NCBI GenBank assembly: GCA_964434935.1
Contig: CAYSWS010000018.1
Location: forward strand, 1-15,956
Direction: 5' to 3'
From: CAYSWS01 sp964434935
GTDB lineage: Bacteria > Patescibacteriota > WWE3 > UBA101185 > UBA10185
DNA: 15,956 bases
Positions within the stretch are counted from its first letter, which is position 1. Every line of letters starts with the position of its first letter. Shown piece after piece: positions 7,425 through 13,433 of the stretch. Under the pieces are notes generated by a model. It was not told where the DNA came from. It did no database searches and was given only the letters and a program-made list of their open reading frames with translations. The position numbers and the translations under genes were made by a program.

Positions 7425-7967
7425 ATGAAAAATACCTGCCTTAAGTTAGTTTTTCTTCTCACCGCTGTATTAACTCTGATTATCACTCCTTCCCTCTATG
7501 CTGCCAGTCTAACCCTTACTCACATTGGAAGTTTGGCCACCAACGGTTCTATCTACAGCGAATGGTGGTATTCAGCCACTAACCCTCTTTTAAAAGGTAC
7601 AGCCAACGACAACGCAGAAGTGACCATCGGTATAGATTCGGAAGAGCATACGGTTACGGCAGATGCTGACGGTATGTGGTCATACCAGACCTCCATGGGT
7701 GCCCAGGACTATAACGTTGCCATTTCATCAGAAGGGGAAAACATGTCCTTCACCCTGCATGCTGGCCAAAGTATGTCCGGAAGTACCGCTACAGATACCA
7801 TGGAGACCACACAATCAACCAGCACAGTTCCTCCCACCGGATACAACCAAATAGCTGGTATTTTAGGTGGTGTAACTTTAGCGGCAGCCGGTATCTACGC
7901 CTATTTACAGGGCAGAAGAAGCACCAAAAAAGCTTACGCTAAAGAGGTTTTAAGATCTTTAAGATAA
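7425..7967 (+). CDS. Secreted Ig-like domain protein with a sortase-type C-terminal sorting signal
   Basis: A 180-aa surface protein. Residues 1-27 form a signal peptide (basic start, hydrophobic core, SLYAA cleavage region). Residues about 30-112 look like a bacterial Ig-like beta domain, with the recognisable NPLLKGTANDNAEVTI and TADADGMWSY pattern. A Ser/Thr-rich linker (about 115-134) leads to VPPTG (135-139), a hydrophobic segment (about 142-162) and the basic GRRSTKK. Sorting motif, membrane span and positive tail in this order are the layout of a sortase substrate, with Val replacing the usual Leu. The tail after the span is about 17 residues, longer than normal for sortase signals, so a plain C-terminal membrane anchor is the alternative. 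The DUF389 gene follows after 12 nt, so the two are probably cotranscribed. Confidence 0.8.
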   Translation: MKNTCLKLVFLLTAVLTLIITPSLYAASLTLTHIGSLATNGSIYSEWWYSATNPLLKGTANDNAEVTIGIDSEEHTVTADADGMWSYQTSMGAQDYNVAISSEGENMSFTLHAGQSMSGSTATDTMETTQSTSTVPPTGYNQIAGILGGVTLAAAGIYAYLQGRRSTKKAYAKEVLRSLR

Positions 7968-7979
7968 GGTTTTAACTGC

Positions 7980-9518
7980 ATGTCTCCGCTAGTTGCCGAA
8001 GTCAAATCTTCCTCTCAAGGTAGAAAATACTTGTTTGACAGTGTTTTTTCTCAAACACAACTCAGCCGGCATTATATTGTTCAACTCATTTTTTCCGCCA
8101 TTCTGACAACCCTGGGCTTGATCACCAATAACACTGTAGTGGTCATAGGCGCTATGCTGATCTCTCCTCTGTTCTGGCCGGTGTTAGGTATCGCTCTGGG
8201 TATAATAACCACCAGAAAAAATATCCTCAAAGACGCTTCTATCTCTTTTGCCGCCAGTGTAGTCCTGGTTTTGGTCGTGAGCACCTTAATTACCTTGATC
8301 GTACCTATAAACGACCTTTCCCAAGAGGTCATCGCTAGAGTAAATCCTAATATAATAGACCTTTTTATTGCCTTGGCGGCCAGCACTTTGGGGGTGTTCG
8401 CTCTCTATTATCCTTCCATATCGTCCACAGCGGCCGGAGTAGCCATTTCCATATCGCTGCTGCCCCCTTTGTGTGTGGTAGGCATAGGGGCGGCTAACTT
8501 GGCCAGTGCCGTGGTGTGGAAATCTTTGCTTCTGTTTGGAACCAATGTGGGAGCTATAGTGTTCATGGGGGTCATAGCTTTGTACCTACTTAACATTAGG
8601 CCCAGAAAACTTGAAGAAGAGGTTAGATTCAAATACGGCGTTTTTATCTCCGGGTTTTTAATGCTGCTCCTTTCCGTCCCTCTGACCATATATCTGAAAG
8701 AATCGATAAATCAAAATATTATTTCCGAACAGATCAACCAGATCATTAACGATAAAGTCAAAGAGATCAATCCCGATGCTCAGGTAGGCCGAGTGAATAT
8801 AGACCTCCTCTCTATCAGCGAAGACACACCGCTGGCCGTAGACACCGTTGTTTACTTACCCGAAGGTGTTTATATCACTCAATCACAAAAACAGAAATTA
8901 CTCGATGAAATAAGTGCCGCCACCAATAAGAACGTTTCTTTAAAGTTTGATATTGTCAGTACACTTTCTTTGCAGACAGAGGAGGACAAGCAAAAGAATC
9001 TTCTCAAGCAAAGTATCAGAGAAATAATCGATCAGGAGATCACCAGTATAAATAAAGACATAGTCGTCGACGAAATTGAGATCACCATACCCAATACCAG
9101 AACCGTGCCTGAGAAGACGGATGCCCGTATAATAATCAGGGTAAAACAGTTCGGTGAAGTGCCTTTGGATTATGGAGATCTGGAAAGGTTAAAAAATTAT
9201 CTGGAATTCAAATTAAACATCACAGCTAATATAGAGATCGAATTTATCCCTATCAGCCGGCTAAAGGAAGCTACGGTGGAAACAGGTATTTATCAGGAAA
9301 TAAACTCAGGATTGAACGATATTATTTATAGCATCTCTCCTGACATATATGTTGAAGAATTATCGATTAAAGAAGGTGCCGTCTACGTGAAATTGTTCTT
9401 ACCAACCACCGTTGTTATTGATCAAGCATCAAAAGCACAGATCGAGGAGTTGGTGAAAAAGTCTTTAGGGGAAGATTTTACTTTGACTTTGCAGCTGGTC
9501 CGCTATGAACTTGAGTGA
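7980..9518 (+). CDS. DUF389 membrane protein with a triplicated C-terminal domain
   Basis: A 512-aa protein. Residues 30-240 form the DUF389 membrane domain (about six helices) with the signature NTVVVIGAMLISPLFWPVLG (51-70). The function of the family is not established. Residues about 245-512 are soluble and appear to hold three tandem alpha/beta repeats, at about 247-331, 341-429 and 436-510. Each begins with a helix rich in Ile and Asn, then an I(N/S)(P/K)D turn, a beta strand with alternating Val/Ile, a second helix, and a last strand ending in a Leu-rich turn. This resembles repeated small sensory or BON-like domains, but no family is assigned. TAAGG at 7965-7969, 10 nt before the ATG, is a weak ribosome site. 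The stop abuts the opposite-strand stop within TGATCA. Confidence 0.85.
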   Translation: MSPLVAEVKSSSQGRKYLFDSVFSQTQLSRHYIVQLIFSAILTTLGLITNNTVVVIGAMLISPLFWPVLGIALGIITTRKNILKDASISFAASVVLVLVVSTLITLIVPINDLSQEVIARVNPNIIDLFIALAASTLGVFALYYPSISSTAAGVAISISLLPPLCVVGIGAANLASAVVWKSLLLFGTNVGAIVFMGVIALYLLNIRPRKLEEEVRFKYGVFISGFLMLLLSVPLTIYLKESINQNIISEQINQIINDKVKEINPDAQVGRVNIDLLSISEDTPLAVDTVVYLPEGVYITQSQKQKLLDEISAATNKNVSLKFDIVSTLSLQTEEDKQKNLLKQSIREIIDQEITSINKDIVVDEIEITIPNTRTVPEKTDARIIIRVKQFGEVPLDYGDLERLKNYLEFKLNITANIEIEFIPISRLKEATVETGIYQEINSGLNDIIYSISPDIYVEELSIKEGAVYVKLFLPTTVVIDQASKAQIEELVKKSLGEDFTLTLQLVRYELE

Positions 9519-9920
9519 TCATTTGGGGAGCATCTCACGCTTTATTTCATCCATGTTGTTGACATAAAAGGTTTTGTGAAAAAAGTATTTGAAAAATTTC
9601 GATCCATGACCAACTTCTCTTATTTGTACACTTTCTTTTCCTAATATTTTGGAAATAACAACTTCGAAAAATAAACCCTTACTGAATGAGGAACTGTCAA
9701 TATAAGCTAAAACGTGTTCGCATTTTTTCATGTTCTTAAAGATCACAGGAATGAGAGTGAGCGAGCCAAAATGTATATGTTTCCACTTTTTTATATCTCG
9801 GCCCAAGATAAAACAATCAATTCCCCACTCCTTGAGCATACGGTCCAGTTTTTCCAATTTAGTCTTCAGATCCTCCTTATTTTTGTTGTTCGAATATTTG
9901 TAAGCTATGTAATATCTCAC
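9519..9920 (-). CDS. Small nucleoside 2-deoxyribosyltransferase-like protein
   Basis: A 133-aa protein that looks like the Rossmann-like fold of nucleoside 2-deoxyribosyltransferases and their relatives. The N-terminal strand is RYYIAYKYS, followed by a helix, an IDCFILGRDI strand, then KKCEHVLAYID (strand after helix) and SSSFSKGLFFEVVISKILGK. The last has the S.G...E pattern, with E86 at the usual catalytic Glu position. Many such proteins occur in CPR genomes with no proven substrate, so nucleotide-sugar hydrolysis or transfer is only a possibility. The start is GTG at 9920-9918. It lies 15 nt after the YibE/F stop, and a -10-like TATACT sits in that gap, so it may be read both from the upstream gene and from its own leaderless start. 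Confidence 0.65.
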   Translation of the reverse strand: MRYYIAYKYSNNKNKEDLKTKLEKLDRMLKEWGIDCFILGRDIKKWKHIHFGSLTLIPVIFKNMKKCEHVLAYIDSSSFSKGLFFEVVISKILGKESVQIREVGHGSKFFKYFFHKTFYVNNMDEIKREMLPK

Positions 9921-9926
9921 TATTAG

Positions 9927-9932
9927 AGTATA
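9927..9932 (-). promoter_or_regulatory. -10 box of the NDT-like gene
   Basis: TATACT on the minus strand ends 6 nt before the GTG start at 9920, within the 15-nt gap after the YibE/F stop. No Shine-Dalgarno sequence is present, so initiation on a leaderless message is likely. Confidence 0.45.
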
Positions 9933-9935
9933 TAA

Positions 9936-11081
9936 CTAATTTTCTTTCTTATAATAAACAGCACATAAAAGTGTGACCAGCGGTACGGAAAGTATCAGCC
10001 CAATGCCACTGACCAGTGTTCTTAAGATCTCTTCGGCCAGAAATTCACTGTTTACGATCTCAAATGTGGTTACGGGGTTTTCTACCAGGAGGACCAACAT
10101 GGGCAAGGTGGCTCCGGTGTACAAAAATGCCAATGTGTTTATGGAGGCGGTGATGTGGTCGTGGCCTAAAGCCAGAGAGGTGTGAAATGTTTCCGTAGCA
10201 TCCAGCTTTTCCTGGCTTTTTTTGAGTTCAAAAACTACGGACGCCTGCGATAAGGTGATACTTTCCAATATGCCTAAAGAGCCCAGAACAATTCCCGCCA
10301 GCAGCAAACCTTTGATGTTCACTATTCCACCCTTGGCGTATTGCAGGAACAAGGCTTCTTCGGAACCAAAACCGGTAATCTTAGCCACTGCCATAAAAAT
10401 GGTCGCTAATATGCCCACAAAAACAACAGAAATGACAGCGCTAATAAGAGCTATAGTGGTCTTTCTATTGATCCCGTGGGGAAGGTAAAATATGACAGGT
10501 AATATAACAAGCGCTCCTAAAATAGAAATTAGTATAGGATTAGTACCTTTGGCAATTTGTGGTAAAACGAACCTCATAACGATGGCCAGAGAAAAGATCA
10601 GACTTAACAAAACCGCTATTCCCCACCTTTTGGCTACCAGAATAGTAAATAATATGAAAGTGACGACCAAAAATACCAGTGGATTAATGCGGGTATAATC
10701 TGTGATATAAAAAGCTTCCTGGCCTGTAGAGTCTTTTGAATAAAGTATCAGTATCTTGTCCCCCGGAACAAAAGGTTCCGATTCTTCATAGAGACCGGTC
10801 AAAACGTCAACTTCTTCGCCCTTTTTGCTGCCGTGAGTGATTCGCACTTTATAAACGGCGTATTTTTGCTGTTGGCCGTAAACGTCCCGGCTTCCCTCAT
10901 CCACAACCTCCAGAATAAGTCCTCGCATGGTTTCTTGGACGATTTCCTGGGGTTGAGTATCCATACTGCTGTCATTGGAGATAGTCGCTTCTTGGGCGAG
11001 TGCCCTACCGAGAAAAAGCGAAACAAAAATCATCGAAGAATAAGTGAATACTTTAAACGTTTTTAGCATTGTAGGTGACAT
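9936..11081 (-). CDS. YibE/F family membrane protein
   Basis: A 381-aa protein of the YibE/F-like family, multi-pass membrane proteins of uncertain, probably transport-related, function. The N-terminus is a signal peptide or anchor (about 5-30). An extracytoplasmic beta-rich region (about 50-130) contains VPGDKILILY and precedes about seven membrane helices from 133. The family hallmark is clear: LGSLGILESITLSQASVVFE (267-286) and ALGHDHITASINTLAFLYTG (304-323). The coordinates give the longest frame. The ATG at 11081 is itself part of a near-perfect extended -10 box (TGATATAAT, 11088-11080), so the real start is more likely the ATG at 11069-11067, giving 377 aa and a standard signal-peptide start MLKTFKV. 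Neither start has a Shine-Dalgarno sequence. Confidence 0.9.
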   Translation of the reverse strand: MSPTMLKTFKVFTYSSMIFVSLFLGRALAQEATISNDSSMDTQPQEIVQETMRGLILEVVDEGSRDVYGQQQKYAVYKVRITHGSKKGEEVDVLTGLYEESEPFVPGDKILILYSKDSTGQEAFYITDYTRINPLVFLVVTFILFTILVAKRWGIAVLLSLIFSLAIVMRFVLPQIAKGTNPILISILGALVILPVIFYLPHGINRKTTIALISAVISVVFVGILATIFMAVAKITGFGSEEALFLQYAKGGIVNIKGLLLAGIVLGSLGILESITLSQASVVFELKKSQEKLDATETFHTSLALGHDHITASINTLAFLYTGATLPMLVLLVENPVTTFEIVNSEFLAEEILRTLVSGIGLILSVPLVTLLCAVYYKKEN

Positions 11082-11088
11082 TATATCA
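11080..11088 (-). promoter_or_regulatory. Extended -10 promoter of the YibE/F gene
   Basis: TGATATAAT on the minus strand is the full extended -10 consensus. Its last two bases are the A and T of the upstream ATG at 11081. A transcript would start near 11073, just before the ATG at 11069, so that later ATG is favoured. Confidence 0.6.
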
Positions 11089-11135
11089 GCTCAGGAGCAC
11101 ACCAATCTAACTCAATATAACCCTCAAGTTTTGTA

Positions 11136-11144
11136 TGCTATCAT
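11136..11144 (+). promoter_or_regulatory. Extended -10 promoter of the small membrane protein gene
   Basis: TGCTATCAT (TG at 11136-11137, TATCAT at 11139-11144) ends 6 nt before the GTG at 11151, which supports that GTG as the first codon of a leaderless message. Confidence 0.5.
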
Positions 11145-11150
11145 AATTTT

Positions 11151-11591
11151 GTGAAAGAAATTAGAGTATTGCTGTTAGCTTTCTTTACCCTGATCGCTGC
11201 CCGTATGATGAGCGAACTGCCGTCATGCCCCGGAGGATTATCGTTTATTTGTGGCAATGGGCTTTTAGTGCTCATACCATTTTTTTTATCCACTTATTTT
11301 GTAGATTCCTTGATCTGTTATCTATCCGCGGAAGGTGTAGAACCTAAGACCAAGATCATAAACGGAGTTTTATGCATACCGTACATATTAATTACAGGAT
11401 TTGTAGTAGTCGAGTTTTTAACTAGTATTTCCGTGGTGACCATCGAATATATATTGTCTTTAAAGACCATTTATGCTGCTGTTGTGTATGGTGTTCTGTA
11501 TTCTATTAATAACATCTCCGTGGTGAAAAAAATGAATACGGTCTTTATGGTAAGTTTGATTCTTTCTTTTGTTATCTTCACATTTATTTAA
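11151..11591 (+). CDS. Small multi-pass membrane protein of unknown function
   Basis: A 146-aa hydrophobic protein that I do not recognise. It has about five predicted membrane segments: near 5-22, 33-55, 70-92, 100-117 and 128-146. Between the first two lies a short loop with two Cys and several Gly (SCPGGLSFICGNG, about 25-37), which could form a disulfide. A polar loop EGVEPKTK follows the second segment. The start is GTG, supported by an extended -10 box placed 6 nt upstream; there is no Shine-Dalgarno site. The stop shares the TTAA palindrome (11588-11591) with the convergent coiled-coil gene. Codon use looks like its neighbours. That it is a real gene is supported by promoter placement and the snug fit of its stop, but no function can be given. 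Confidence 0.6.
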   Translation: MKEIRVLLLAFFTLIAARMMSELPSCPGGLSFICGNGLLVLIPFFLSTYFVDSLICYLSAEGVEPKTKIINGVLCIPYILITGFVVVEFLTSISVVTIEYILSLKTIYAAVVYGVLYSINNISVVKKMNTVFMVSLILSFVIFTFI

Positions 11592-12310
11592 ACGTAAACC
11601 AGCTTGCTGGGATAAAATTTCTTTGCATCGATGTTCTTTTGTTTGTAAGTATCCACCAATTCTTGCAAGACCAGATTTTGCTGATTTAATCCCGTCAGCA
11701 TATTGTGATAATCGTCACGCTTTACAAGACCGGTGTTTTCCATTTTGGCAATGTTTTCCTTGTAAACCTCAAGCTCTTTTTTAAACTCTTTTTTTAAAGC
11801 TGCCGCTTCATGCTCTAATTTACCGTCAGCCATTAATTTTCGAAACTCTCTATCATAGGTAATGACAGTTTGTTCGGACTTTTTTTTGTATTCATAGTAA
11901 TTCTCTTCCATATAATATATATCTGTGAGGACACTTTTTAGATTTTGGGTATATTCTGAAGTTTTTTGACTGATAACATCGTCTTCGAGAGCCGGTAACC
12001 TGTTTAGAATATTTTCGATCTTATCTAAGATGCGTAAATTTAGGATGATAGTTTCCGTGTTGTACATGCCAATGACCTCATTGTCTTTTATGGTCTTGTC
12101 GGTCAAAAAGTGAGCTGTTTCCAGATTTTTGACCAGATATTTTATAACTTCCGCCTTTAGCTTCTTCGATTGTAATATTTGTTCTTTAAATCCTCTATTT
12201 TTTGTCATGGTCAATTGTAGTAAAAGCAAAAGCCCTAATGCTGCAGCCACCCCGAATAAGATACCGGGAGGTATGGACAGTAATATCTCGATCAATCTTT
12301 GCCACTGCAT
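11588..12310 (-). CDS. Membrane-anchored coiled-coil protein, unknown function
   Basis: A 240-aa protein with a single membrane helix at about residues 14-34 (GILFGVAAALGLLLLLQL), followed by a basic stretch (TKNRGFKEQ). The remaining 200 residues are highly charged and helical. Heptad-like Leu/Ile spacing appears at about 45-110, and a long Lys/Glu-rich coiled coil at about 125-205. The C-terminal part (LTGLNQQNLVLQELVDTYKQ) also looks helical. By the positive-inside rule the helical part is probably cytoplasmic, but this is a guess. No catalytic motif is visible; a structural or scaffold role is possible. It lies downstream of the terminator at 12412-12452, so it is probably transcribed on its own. 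No clear promoter or ribosome site was found before the ATG at 12310. Confidence 0.7.
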   Translation of the reverse strand: MQWQRLIEILLSIPPGILFGVAAALGLLLLLQLTMTKNRGFKEQILQSKKLKAEVIKYLVKNLETAHFLTDKTIKDNEVIGMYNTETIILNLRILDKIENILNRLPALEDDVISQKTSEYTQNLKSVLTDIYYMEENYYEYKKKSEQTVITYDREFRKLMADGKLEHEAAALKKEFKKELEVYKENIAKMENTGLVKRDDYHNMLTGLNQQNLVLQELVDTYKQKNIDAKKFYPSKLVYV

Positions 12311-12411
12311 AGACTATTTAGTTGTTACTAAAGGGATCAAGTGTGTTACTTTTTTAGAGTATAGTCGATTATATGTTCTAATAGTGATTGTGTCAATCGA
12401 TTGTTCTAAAA

Positions 12412-12452
12412 GTAAAAAAGGCTTTAAACCAGAAATTAGTCTAAAGCCCTTT
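12412..12452 (-). terminator. Rho-independent terminator after the 98-aa gene
   Basis: On the minus strand a stem with core GGCTTTA/TAAAGCC (extended by AAAG/CTTT across a one-base bulge) and a loop of about 15 nt is followed by TTTTTT. It begins about 11 nt after the stop at 12464, so it ends the message of that gene. Confidence 0.8.
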
Positions 12453-12463
12453 ACGAGCACTAT

Positions 12464-12760
12464 CTATTTTGGGATCCTCCCGAGCGCTATTTTGCTCATG
12501 TTCTTATTTTGAGCATTTTTGGCTCGACTGCGTGCGCTCCTGATGGCGTTATGGGCGGCTTTTTGCAAAATACCGTTTCCGGAGACCAATCTGTTAAAAG
12601 TACGGATCTCAATAGGATTTGGAGTTTCCGGATAAGTTCCAACGTCGAAATGATACTGGTCTTCTGAAGTAGGTCCTCCTTGGTCGTTAAAGTAAACTTT
12701 CAGATAACGTTGTTTACCGAGAATATGGACCAATACTTCGTATTGCAGTGTGCTACTCAT
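12464..12760 (-). CDS. Small conserved-looking protein of unknown function (98 aa)
   Basis: A 98-aa soluble protein that I do not recognise. Residues 1-30 suggest two beta strands (LQYEVLVHIL and QRYLKVYFN). The middle is polar with Pro and aromatic residues (QYHFDVGTYPETPNP). Residues about 53-98 form a basic, probably helical tail ending in AIRSARSRAKNAQNKN, which could contact nucleic acid. The ATG at 12760 is strongly supported by GAGGAGGAG just upstream. An extended -10 box (12799-12791) gives a leader of about 24 nt. With terminators on both sides it is an independent transcription unit, and the strong translation signal suggests high expression. No paralogue or known motif was seen. 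Confidence 0.75.
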   Translation of the reverse strand: MSSTLQYEVLVHILGKQRYLKVYFNDQGGPTSEDQYHFDVGTYPETPNPIEIRTFNRLVSGNGILQKAAHNAIRSARSRAKNAQNKNMSKIALGRIPK

Positions 12761-12762
12761 GA

Positions 12763-12770
12763 TCTCCTCC
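12763..12770 (-). promoter_or_regulatory. Shine-Dalgarno sequence of the 98-aa gene
   Basis: GGAGGAGA on the minus strand, just upstream of the ATG at 12760. It is one of only a few strong ribosome sites in the window and fixes this start. Confidence 0.8.
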
Positions 12771-12790
12771 TCAGTGATAGATTTTGGCCT

Positions 12791-12799
12791 ATTTTATCA
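12791..12799 (-). promoter_or_regulatory. Extended -10 promoter of the 98-aa gene
   Basis: TGATAAAAT on the minus strand (TG at 12799-12798, TAAAAT at 12796-12791). The expected start near 12784 gives a leader of about 24 nt with the Shine-Dalgarno site. The -35 position falls inside the preceding terminator stem and shows no -35 match. Confidence 0.55.
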
Positions 12800-12806
12800 C
12801 ACAGAC

Positions 12807-12842
12807 AATAAAAACGGCACTTAGAAAAAGACTAAGTGCCGT
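12807..12842 (-). terminator. Rho-independent terminator after the lysine-rich gene
   Basis: A perfect 11-bp stem (12814-12824 pairs with 12832-12842, ACGGCACTTAG) with a 7-nt loop. On the minus strand it is followed by TTTTATT. It lies about 31 nt after the stop of the lysine-rich gene and ends the acidic/basic operon. Confidence 0.88.
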
Positions 12843-12873
12843 TCATCAAAATTCGTTACCAAGTGTACAAAAC

Positions 12874-12981
12874 CTACTTCTTCTTTTTGGAAGTTTTCTT
12901 GGAAGGTTTCTTAGCTGGTTTTTTAGCTTTCTTGACCGGCTTCTTGGCAGGCTTCTTTGCAGGTTTTTTAGCTTTCGCCAC
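12874..12981 (-). CDS. Tiny lysine-rich (histone H1-tail-like) protein, 35 aa
   Basis: A 35-codon gene from the GTG at 12981-12979 to the TAG at 12876-12874. It encodes an almost pure Lys/Ala/Pro chain: 19 of 35 residues are Lys, in repeated KKPAKKP units, ending in KKTSKKKK. The Shine-Dalgarno sequence AAAAGGAGGT (13000-12991) is one of the best in the window and sits 9 nt before the GTG. A perfect terminator follows. Such sequences resemble the tails of histone H1 and bacterial H1-like proteins, so DNA, RNA or ribosome binding is likely by charge alone. It lies 29 nt after the stop of the acidic gene and is surely cotranscribed with it, so the two may neutralise or bind each other. It is disordered by composition, and its function is unknown. 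Confidence 0.8.
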   Translation of the reverse strand: MAKAKKPAKKPAKKPVKKAKKPAKKPSKKTSKKKK

Positions 12982-12990
12982 GTTAGGACC

Positions 12991-13000
12991 ACCTCCTTTT
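12991..13000 (-). promoter_or_regulatory. Strong Shine-Dalgarno sequence of the lysine-rich gene
   Basis: AAAAGGAGGT on the minus strand, 9 nt before the GTG at 12981. It establishes that the 35-codon frame is translated. Confidence 0.85.
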
Positions 13001-13010
13001 GCAAAACTTA

Positions 13011-13241
13011 TTACTCTTCGTCGTCGTATAAGAAATCATCGTCATCATCTTCCAACTCGGAAAGATCATCGTCGTCTTCATCGTCGTCTTCAACTTTCAC
13101 CTTGCTTTGGCCACTTTCTTCGGCTTCGAACTCTTCGTAAGTTTCTTCGTACAGATCCCAGTCCGCTTCACTCGCATCTTCATCAGGTTCCCAAAGGGGA
13201 TCATCTTTAAGATGTTTTAGTATTTGATCCTTGGTTAACAA
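13011..13241 (-). CDS. Small highly acidic protein, 76 aa
   Basis: A 76-aa protein in which about half the residues are Asp or Glu. Residues 1-40 may fold: LTKDQILKHLKDDPLW looks like an amphipathic helix, followed by Trp/Tyr-containing acidic turns. Residues 51-76 are an unstructured acidic tail (runs of four to five Asp, ending DDEE) reminiscent of the acidic tails of the RNA polymerase delta subunit or nucleic-acid mimics; this is a likeness only. The start is TTG at 13241-13239. It is supported by GGGGAGGT (13257-13250), 8 nt upstream; no in-frame ATG lies nearby. It is followed after 29 nt by the lysine-rich gene, forming an operon of opposite charge. No family is recognised. Confidence 0.75.
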   Translation of the reverse strand: MLTKDQILKHLKDDPLWEPDEDASEADWDLYEETYEEFEAEESGQSKVKVEDDDEDDDDLSELEDDDDDFLYDDEE

Positions 13242-13433
13242 AGCACTGCACCTCCCCTCGGGTAATTAAAAATATGAGAAAAACTGCAATGAGAGTTAAC
13301 ACATGAGATCAGTTGTGAATCCAGTCTTTTAGAAAAATGGCTGCTTGGTTTTAGGTTCACATCAGGTCCATAAATTGAATATTTTAATTTTGAATTGTTT
13401 TAATGAAATGTCAATAACATGAGAACAAATACT
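13242..13433. other. Gene-free stretch upstream of the acidic gene
   Basis: 192 bases between the TTG of the acidic gene and the stop of the GT-C-like gene, both read on the minus strand. It holds the Shine-Dalgarno sequence at 13257-13250 and, further up, TTGACA (13414-13409) with a weak AAAATT (13391-13386) at 17-bp spacing, a possible promoter that would give a leader of about 135 nt. No strong hairpin, riboswitch or RNA gene was recognised. Confidence 0.4.
13250..13257 (-). promoter_or_regulatory. Shine-Dalgarno sequence deciding the TTG start of the acidic gene
   Basis: GGGGAGGT on the minus strand, 8 nt before the TTG at 13241. It is the main support for this rare start codon. Confidence 0.75.

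Noticed and set aside
9973..11066. Several plus-strand frames of 68-88 codons within the YibE/F gene.
   Set aside because: All lie antisense to a clear family member and have no upstream signals.
12129..12512. A plus-strand frame of 127 codons across the start of the coiled-coil gene and the terminator.
   Set aside because: It runs antisense through a terminator stem and a better minus-strand gene, with no ribosome site and no recognisable domain.
12874..12981. Short repeats of Lys-Lys-Pro-Ala codons, considered as a tandem DNA repeat or CRISPR-like array.
   Set aside because: The units are in frame, vary at third positions and sit after a strong Shine-Dalgarno site, so they are protein-level repeats.
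12784..13210. Two long plus-strand frames rich in Ser or in Phe/Leu/Gly.
   Set aside because: They are antisense to the acidic and lysine-rich genes. The Ser runs are the complement of Asp/Glu codons, and the Phe/Leu/Gly repeats are the complement of the Lys/Ala/Pro codons. The minus frames have Shine-Dalgarno sites and a terminator; the plus frames do not.
13242..13433. A possible riboswitch or small RNA in the leader of the acidic gene.
   Set aside because: No stable hairpin or known conserved core was found by eye; only a weak promoter candidate is reported.
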